Assembly: GCA_023488405.1 (NCBI GenBank)
Contig: JAMDDW010000007.1
Span: forward strand, 3,605-12,111
Reading direction: 5' to 3'
DNA length: 8,507 nt
Source of the DNA: Candidatus Parvarchaeota archaeon
GTDB taxonomy: Archaea > Nanobdellota > Nanobdellia > Parvarchaeales > Parvarchaeaceae
The notes under the pieces: generated by a model
Seen by the model: the letters and a program-made list of their open reading frames with translations, nothing else
Told to the model about the DNA's origin: nothing
Database searches by the model: none
Translations under genes and position numbers: made by a program
In this document: piece by piece, positions 5,165-8,507 of the stretch
Layout: the number at the start of each line of letters is the position of its first letter
Position numbering within the stretch: the first letter of the stretch is position 1

Positions 5165-6235
5165 TTATCTCAAACGCACCGTATCTAAAAGATCTTGGAA
5201 GCTACCAGTTATCCTAAAGCCCTTCGGAGATAACACTGTTTTGTCTTTGAACTTAGACATGGGCAATTCGGGTTGCTTTAGAAAGGAAGATATTTCACTT
5301 GTGGTGTAGTAAGAGAAAACATCTAATTCCCTTGAAACCGCTGTAAGGTAGTCTGACAATTTTACAAGGGAACCTGCTGACATGTTTATTTTGTTTTCTT
5401 TTATGGCGGAAAGCATAACATTTACATGTCTTTTGCTGTATAGGGAGCCAAGCCATAACTCCCCTATCTTGTGCATTTTAGAGCCACAGTATCTACATTT
5501 CACTGTGGCATTGATCTGCCTGGCAGGGCACTTGCTGCATTGGTATGCATAACCAATGCTTTCTTTCATCTTAGAAGTCGTTGACCTAAAGTAGATTCTT
5601 ATGAAGTTGCCTTCAAAATTGAAAAGCAGGGGAAGAAGAGAAATAGAGTGCTTTGCAGCGGTTTCAAAAACCTTCTTTATAAGTATCCGTATACCAAGTT
5701 CATTGCTGTATGCAGTCTTAAGCGAAACTGAGTTATATTTCCGTTGGCATGCCTTCTGTGCACTGCCCATAAGCGCTGCTGTATCTGTTGCGCTCACGGC
5801 CAGTATGCCTCCTTTCTTAAGCAGTTCCAATGCGGAATCAAGATAAAAAACTGGAGAGCCAAATGGATCTATGTCTATATAATCGTATTTTTTACTGGCT
5901 TTAAATGATGCCGCATCTGAGCTCGTTACAACCTTGTCAATTCCAGAAAGTTTCTTCTTGTTTATTTCTAAGTTCCGTTCTATGATTTCCTTGGACTTTA
6001 TGTCATTGAAGTTAAATGAAGAAAACTTTCCCGTTTCAATACATAACCTTAAACCTCGAATGCCGCTGCCTGAAAAAAGTTCCAAACCCGCGGAATTTTC
6101 ATGCATTAAAGAGGAAACCAGGAGAACGTTAAGGTCCCTATCGAACTTCCTTTTAGGGTTAAAAAATACTTCTGCTTTTTTAAGCTGTTTATCTTCCGCA
6201 AAAAACCCAACTTTGCCCTCTTTAAAAAAATCCAT
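5165..6235 (-). CDS. trm1: tRNA (guanine-N2)-dimethyltransferase Trm1
   Basis: This 356-residue protein is a Trm1 enzyme. It uses S-adenosylmethionine to methylate N2 of guanine 26 in tRNA to N2,N2-dimethylguanosine. Signatures are VFFNPKRKFDRD at 23-34, the SAM-binding motif I LELFSGSGIRG at 51-61, and the catalytic DIDPFGSP at 121-128. The AVSATDTAALMG segment lies at 146-157. A zinc-binding four-cysteine knuckle follows in the C-terminal part (C233, C236, C247, C250). The conserved elements are all present and the length is slightly short for an archaeal Trm1. The start at 6235 is supported by EGKVGF close to the N-terminus, as in the family, and by a TATA-like element about 28 nt upstream. 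It lies downstream of tfb in the same direction but 50 nt away with its own promoter, and it is convergent with rpl35ae. Confidence 0.94.
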   Translation of the reverse strand: MDFFKEGKVGFFAEDKQLKKAEVFFNPKRKFDRDLNVLLVSSLMHENSAGLELFSGSGIRGLRLCIETGKFSSFNFNDIKSKEIIERNLEINKKKLSGIDKVVTSSDAASFKASKKYDYIDIDPFGSPVFYLDSALELLKKGGILAVSATDTAALMGSAQKACQRKYNSVSLKTAYSNELGIRILIKKVFETAAKHSISLLPLLFNFEGNFIRIYFRSTTSKMKESIGYAYQCSKCPARQINATVKCRYCGSKMHKIGELWLGSLYSKRHVNVMLSAIKENKINMSAGSLVKLSDYLTAVSRELDVFSYYTTSEISSFLKQPELPMSKFKDKTVLSPKGFRITGSFQDLLDTVRLR

Positions 6236-6258
6236 ACTAATAACAAGGTATGCAAATG

Positions 6259-6267
6259 TTTAATAAG
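6259..6267 (-). promoter_or_regulatory. TATA-like promoter of trm1
   Basis: TTATTAAAC on the minus strand is centred about 28 nt upstream of the trm1 ATG (6235), inside the 50-nt gap after tfb. It fits a leaderless transcript and separates trm1 from the tfb unit. Confidence 0.5.
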
Positions 6268-6285
6268 GTTTTTAGTTATACCGCA

Positions 6286-7209
6286 TTAATCATCTATCTT
6301 AAACCTTTCCTTAAGATTTAGGACCCTGTAAAGCTCTTTGTACCTGTTTCTTATCGTGACTTCGGTTATACCTGCAGCCTTCGCAGCATCTCTCTGTGTC
6401 TTCTTTTCTTTGTTTATCAGAGTTGCAACATAAAGCACTGCCGCTGCTATGCCCATTGGGCCCTTTCCGCTTGTAAGCCCTTTATCTTCTGCTTCTTTAA
6501 GCAGTTTTACTGCGTCCGAAACAGTTTTGTTCGAAACTCCTAATTCAGAAGCAAATTTGTAGATGTAATCGCTTGGCGATGTTGGGAGTATTTTTATCCC
6601 AAGTTCTCTGCAAAGCAGTCTATAGGCCTTTCCAACCTCTTTTCTTTCGACTTCAAATGTATCCGAAATTTCATCCAATGTTATAGGCCTATTGTGTTTC
6701 CTTGCAGCAGCGTAAAGTGCCCCTGCAATTACGCTTTCCATTGACCTGCCCCTCACCAATCTTCTTGTTATGGCTTCTCTGTACATCTTTGCCGCTTCTT
6801 CCTGTATTATATTTGAAACGTGTAAACGATTGCTTGCGTGCCTTAATTCTGTAAGTGCAAACTTTAAATTCCTTTCATATGCAGTTGAGATTCTTGGCTG
6901 CCACTTCCTTAATTTATAGAAAGTTCTTCTGTTTGCATTAGAAAGTTTTATGGACTCGCTTGCCTTTCCTATCACAGTACTTGTACCTTTATCATATTTT
7001 GCATAACTTAATGGAGAACCCATTCTCCCTTTTCCTTCATCTCTTTCGTCTTCAAAAGAACGCCATTCCCTGCCGTAATCTATCGTATCACTCTCTATTA
7101 CATATCCACAGTTCTGACAGACTAACTCGCCGGTAGTCTTATCATAGATAACTGCATCGCTTCCACAGGAAGGACATTTAATATTATACTTGCTTGTAAC
7201 CACTTTCAT
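6286..7209 (-). CDS. tfb: Transcription initiation factor B (TFB/TFIIB)
   Basis: The 307 residues are a complete archaeal TFB, which binds the TBP-TATA complex and the BRE element and recruits RNA polymerase. The N-terminal zinc ribbon has C12, C15, C31 and C34. The B-reader/linker follows (REWRSFEDERDEGKGRMGSPLSYAKYDKGTSTVIG in outline, about 47-81). Two cyclin-like repeats then cover about 105-300. The second repeat ends in the BRE-recognising helix-turn-helix TQRDAAKAAGITEVTIRNRY. Length and motif order are normal, and no key residue is missing. Transcription appears to start from a promoter buried in the 3' end of the preceding membrane protein gene. The gene is followed by trm1. Only one TFB copy is visible here; archaea may have several. 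Confidence 0.96.
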   Translation of the reverse strand: MKVVTSKYNIKCPSCGSDAVIYDKTTGELVCQNCGYVIESDTIDYGREWRSFEDERDEGKGRMGSPLSYAKYDKGTSTVIGKASESIKLSNANRRTFYKLRKWQPRISTAYERNLKFALTELRHASNRLHVSNIIQEEAAKMYREAITRRLVRGRSMESVIAGALYAAARKHNRPITLDEISDTFEVERKEVGKAYRLLCRELGIKILPTSPSDYIYKFASELGVSNKTVSDAVKLLKEAEDKGLTSGKGPMGIAAAVLYVATLINKEKKTQRDAAKAAGITEVTIRNRYKELYRVLNLKERFKIDD

Positions 7210-7229
7210 AAGATTTATATAGTATGATA

Positions 7230-7523
7230 CTAACTAGTATTTAAAGCTTTCGTTTTGCAGTAATTTGCCAATAAAATTTGTTTATTATCACTTCTGGGAA
7301 TATTCTTTGGAACCTTTATTTTGAAGACGTATGCTATAATACTTGTGATCCCTGCGATCAGTAAGCCTATGCCCACCCCTTTAAAATATAATTTGTCCGT
7401 AAGATATGAAAATAAGATAAATACCGCGCTTAAAACTAATTCAAAAATGATAAGCACAATATCGAGCCGTTTCAAAAGCCTAATTCTCCATTCTGGCCAG
7501 ACAACATCCTTCCAGTTTAGCAT
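7230..7523 (-). CDS. Small two-span membrane protein, unknown function
   Basis: This is a 97-residue protein I do not recognise. An amphipathic, Trp-rich N-terminus (WKDVVWPEWRIRLLKRL) is followed by two hydrophobic helices at about 22-41 and 48-67, joined by a short loop (TDKLYFK). A basic tail of about 30 residues ends the protein. With Arg/Lys on both flanks of the hairpin, both ends would be cytoplasmic by the positive-inside rule. No signal peptide or catalytic motif is seen. The start at 7523 is the only Met in the N-terminal region, and TATA-like sequence lies about 17-26 nt upstream. The last codons hold the tfb promoter, and 20 nt separate this stop from the tfb start. Whether it is cotranscribed with tfb is unclear. 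Confidence 0.7.
   Translation of the reverse strand: MLNWKDVVWPEWRIRLLKRLDIVLIIFELVLSAVFILFSYLTDKLYFKGVGIGLLIAGITSIIAYVFKIKVPKNIPRSDNKQILLANYCKTKALNTS
7237..7249 (-). promoter_or_regulatory. BRE/TATA promoter of tfb inside the upstream coding region
   Basis: On the minus strand the bases read CGAAAGCTTTAAATAC (7236-7251 region), a purine-rich BRE followed by a TTTAAATA box. The box is centred about 32 nt upstream of the tfb ATG at 7209, so the mRNA would have a leader of only a few bases. The box lies within the last codons (KALNTS) of the two-span membrane protein gene. Confidence 0.6.
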
Positions 7524-7535
7524 AATTTTATATTA

Positions 7536-7549
7536 ATTATATACTAAAT
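7536..7549 (-). promoter_or_regulatory. TATA-like sequence upstream of the two-span membrane protein
   Basis: The minus strand reads TTTAGTATATAAT here. The TTTAGTATA part (7541-7549) is centred about 22 nt from the ATG at 7523, slightly close for a leaderless start. The AT-richness of the whole gap makes this weak. Confidence 0.35.
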
Positions 7550-7601
7550 TTCTGTCTTATTAAGATTTTTGAATTGGGCAAACCACTTATACAGGAATTC
7601 T

Positions 7602-7635
7602 AAAAATACAACATAAAAGACCTTGTAGATCAAGG
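7602..7635 (-). terminator. Possible terminator of the 231-residue prepilin gene
   Basis: CCTTG/CAAGG (7621-7625 and 7631-7635) can form a 5-bp hairpin with a 5-nt loop around the stop codon. It is followed on the minus strand by a T4 run (7615-7618) and a T5 run (7602-7606). Archaea mainly terminate at T-tracts, so the T-runs carry most of the weight. The hairpin is short and may be chance. Confidence 0.3.
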
Positions 7636-8325
7636 AACAGTTATGCATGTAGACGAATAATCGCCTGAATTATTTGGGTAAATCTCTATAATATAACGAT
7701 TCGGCGCACTTGACTGCAGAGTAACAGTTCCGGAAGCGTATCCTATATCCGTGGGAGAAGTTGAACCCATAACACTGGTTATATATTTCTCTCCCGCAGA
7801 AAAAACGGTTAGATTAAAAGATGAGCTTTTCAAGCCACCAGAATAATTATAAAAACGCAGATTATAAAAAAGAGTGCTTGAAGAGAGAGAGTAGGATTGC
7901 TGGATATATGCTACTGAAAAATCAAGACCGATTATAGCACTGCCATTTTCGCCTCTTACGAATGCATCAAAAGTTCCTCCCGATAAAGGAAGCATCCCCG
8001 ATACATTTTCTGCAGGTTTTGACACACCTAATTCAGTAGTGGTCTGCAGCTTTATTATGTCACCGCAAAAGAAGGAATACTGTGGCTGAAGCAAAGAAAT
8101 AGTAATGGGGAAGGTCTGCATGGACCCAGGGCCCTGTGAAGCGACGTAATTAACTTCATTTGCAAGATTGTTTGCAGTAGTGGTTATCTGACTGGCTGAG
8201 GAACTTAAAGCAAATGAACCATAAAAAAGCATAACATATATTACAAACGCGGCGATAATGCTTATACCGATGCCTATTATTATTACGTATTCTGTTGAAT
8301 ACTGACCTTTTTTAATATCTGACAT
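7630..8325 (-). CDS. Class III signal peptide pilin-like surface protein
   Basis: This 231-residue protein starts with a textbook archaeal prepilin leader. IKKG is followed by QYSTEYVIIIGIGI, with cleavage expected after Gly7, Gln at +1 and Glu at +5. The hydrophobic helix covers about 13-35. The remaining 190 residues are a Ser/Thr/Tyr-rich, probably beta-rich exported domain. It has just two cysteines, C87 (FFCGD) and C227 (SSTCITV), placed at its two ends and likely to form a disulfide. Five N-glycosylation sequons are visible at N107, N127, N160, N171 and N218. It is the only gene of its size class here with a full pilin head, in contrast to the tiny prepilins at 1465-1938. It is divergent from a glycosyltransferase gene 37 bp away. 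Pilus, adhesin or archaellin-like roles are all possible; no assembly genes are in view. Confidence 0.88.
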   Translation of the reverse strand: MSDIKKGQYSTEYVIIIGIGISIIAAFVIYVMLFYGSFALSSSASQITTTANNLANEVNYVASQGPGSMQTFPITISLLQPQYSFFCGDIIKLQTTTELGVSKPAENVSGMLPLSGGTFDAFVRGENGSAIIGLDFSVAYIQQSYSLSSSTLFYNLRFYNYSGGLKSSSFNLTVFSAGEKYITSVMGSTSPTDIGYASGTVTLQSSAPNRYIIEIYPNNSGDYSSTCITVP

Positions 8326-8362
8326 AAATATTAATATTGGTCATTTAAGTATTAAATATTGA
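8326..8362. promoter_or_regulatory. Divergent promoter region, pilin and glycosyltransferase
   Basis: Only 37 bp separate two divergent ATGs (8325 minus, 8363 plus). A TATA-like ATTTAATACT on the minus strand (8347-8356) is centred about 26 nt from the pilin start. On the plus strand AATATTAATATT (8327-8338, a perfect 12-nt palindrome) is centred about 30 nt from the glycosyltransferase start. Each box overlaps or lies close to the opposite transcription start. The hexamer AATATT recurs at 8355-8360. Confidence 0.5.
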
Positions 8363-8507
8363 ATGGTATCCAACAATAAAATAAAAATAGCAATATTTAT
8401 TCCCTGGATAAAAAGTAAGGGAGGAGTTGAAAGAGCTATTCTTAGGATTGCAGGGGACAAAAATTATGAGACGGATATTTTCACTTTTTTTTATCTTTGG
8501 ATAGTTT
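8363..8507 (+). CDS. Glycosyltransferase, GT4-like, N-terminal fragment cut by the window end
   Basis: The frame opens at ATG 8363 and stays open to the end (48 full codons). It begins MVSNNKIKIAIFIPWIKSKG, a first beta strand followed by a Gly-rich loop. It then reads GGVERAILRIAGDKNYETDIF. This strand, the KGGVER motif and the next helix and strand are typical of the N-terminal domain of GT-B fold family 4 glycosyltransferases. The C-terminal donor-binding domain is outside the window. It is divergent from the pilin gene with five sequons, so a role in glycosylating surface proteins is plausible but only inferred. An 8-T run at 8486-8493, near the edge, is a place where a sequencing slip could alter the last residues seen. 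Confidence 0.7.
   Translation, partial: MVSNNKIKIAIFIPWIKSKGGVERAILRIAGDKNYETDIFTFFYLWIV

Noticed and set aside
7211..7220. TATATAAAT as the main tfb TATA box
   Set aside because: It ends almost at the ATG, too close for the usual 25-nt spacing; the element at 7237-7249 fits better.
1..8507. CRISPR arrays, tRNA or rRNA genes, insertion sequences
   Set aside because: No regularly spaced repeats, no cloverleaf or rRNA sequence and no transposase-like frame seen anywhere in the window; the only sizeable repeat is the edge inverted copy.

Overview
The window is archaeal DNA. It carries TFB (the archaeal TFIIB homologue), ribosomal protein L35Ae, Trm1, a Gins51-type GINS subunit, the N-terminus of a Hef-type helicase, and several proteins with archaeal class III (prepilin) signal peptides. 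Many starts have a TATA-like element about 26-30 nt upstream and little or no leader, as expected for archaeal leaderless transcripts. The DNA is AT-rich (judged by eye), very compact, with many stops touching or overlapping the next start. Small gene sizes and several poorly conserved proteins suggest a DPANN archaeon, possibly of the Micrarchaeota/Parvarchaeota type. That placement is an inference and would need marker-gene phylogeny. Both ends cut through genes and the left end folds back on itself, so the window is probably a whole contig.

Layout. At 1-1269, on the minus strand, a GINS gene abuts the start of a Hef-type SF2 helicase. The helicase is cut short after its first RecA-like domain, where a 25-nt inverted copy of its own interior begins. 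At 1302-3668, also minus, is a tight five-gene unit: a 575-residue soluble protein of unknown function followed by four tiny single-span membrane proteins of 57, 56, 46 and 53 residues. Three of these begin MNxKG and look like miniature class III prepilins. At 3669-3824 is a divergent promoter region. At 3825-5163, plus strand, a nucleotidyltransferase fused to a probable helical HEPN-like domain is coupled to rpl35ae.

At 5165-7209, minus strand, are trm1 and tfb, each with its own promoter; trm1 converges on rpl35ae with one base between the stops. At 7230-7523 is a small two-span membrane protein whose 3' end contains the tfb promoter. At 7630-8325 is a canonical class III prepilin of 231 residues with five N-glycosylation sequons. 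Divergent from it, across 37 bp, a GT4-like glycosyltransferase begins at 8363 and runs off the right end.

How the genes fit together. Most of the recognised genes are core information processing: replication fork (GINS, Hef), transcription initiation (TFB), tRNA modification (Trm1) and ribosome (L35Ae). The rest is cell surface: two separate loci of pilin-like proteins, one next to a glycosyltransferase. The most interesting candidate system is the five-gene unit of the 575-residue protein with the miniature prepilins. No assembly ATPase, platform protein or signal peptidase is encoded in the window, so the pilin proteins would have to use machinery encoded elsewhere.
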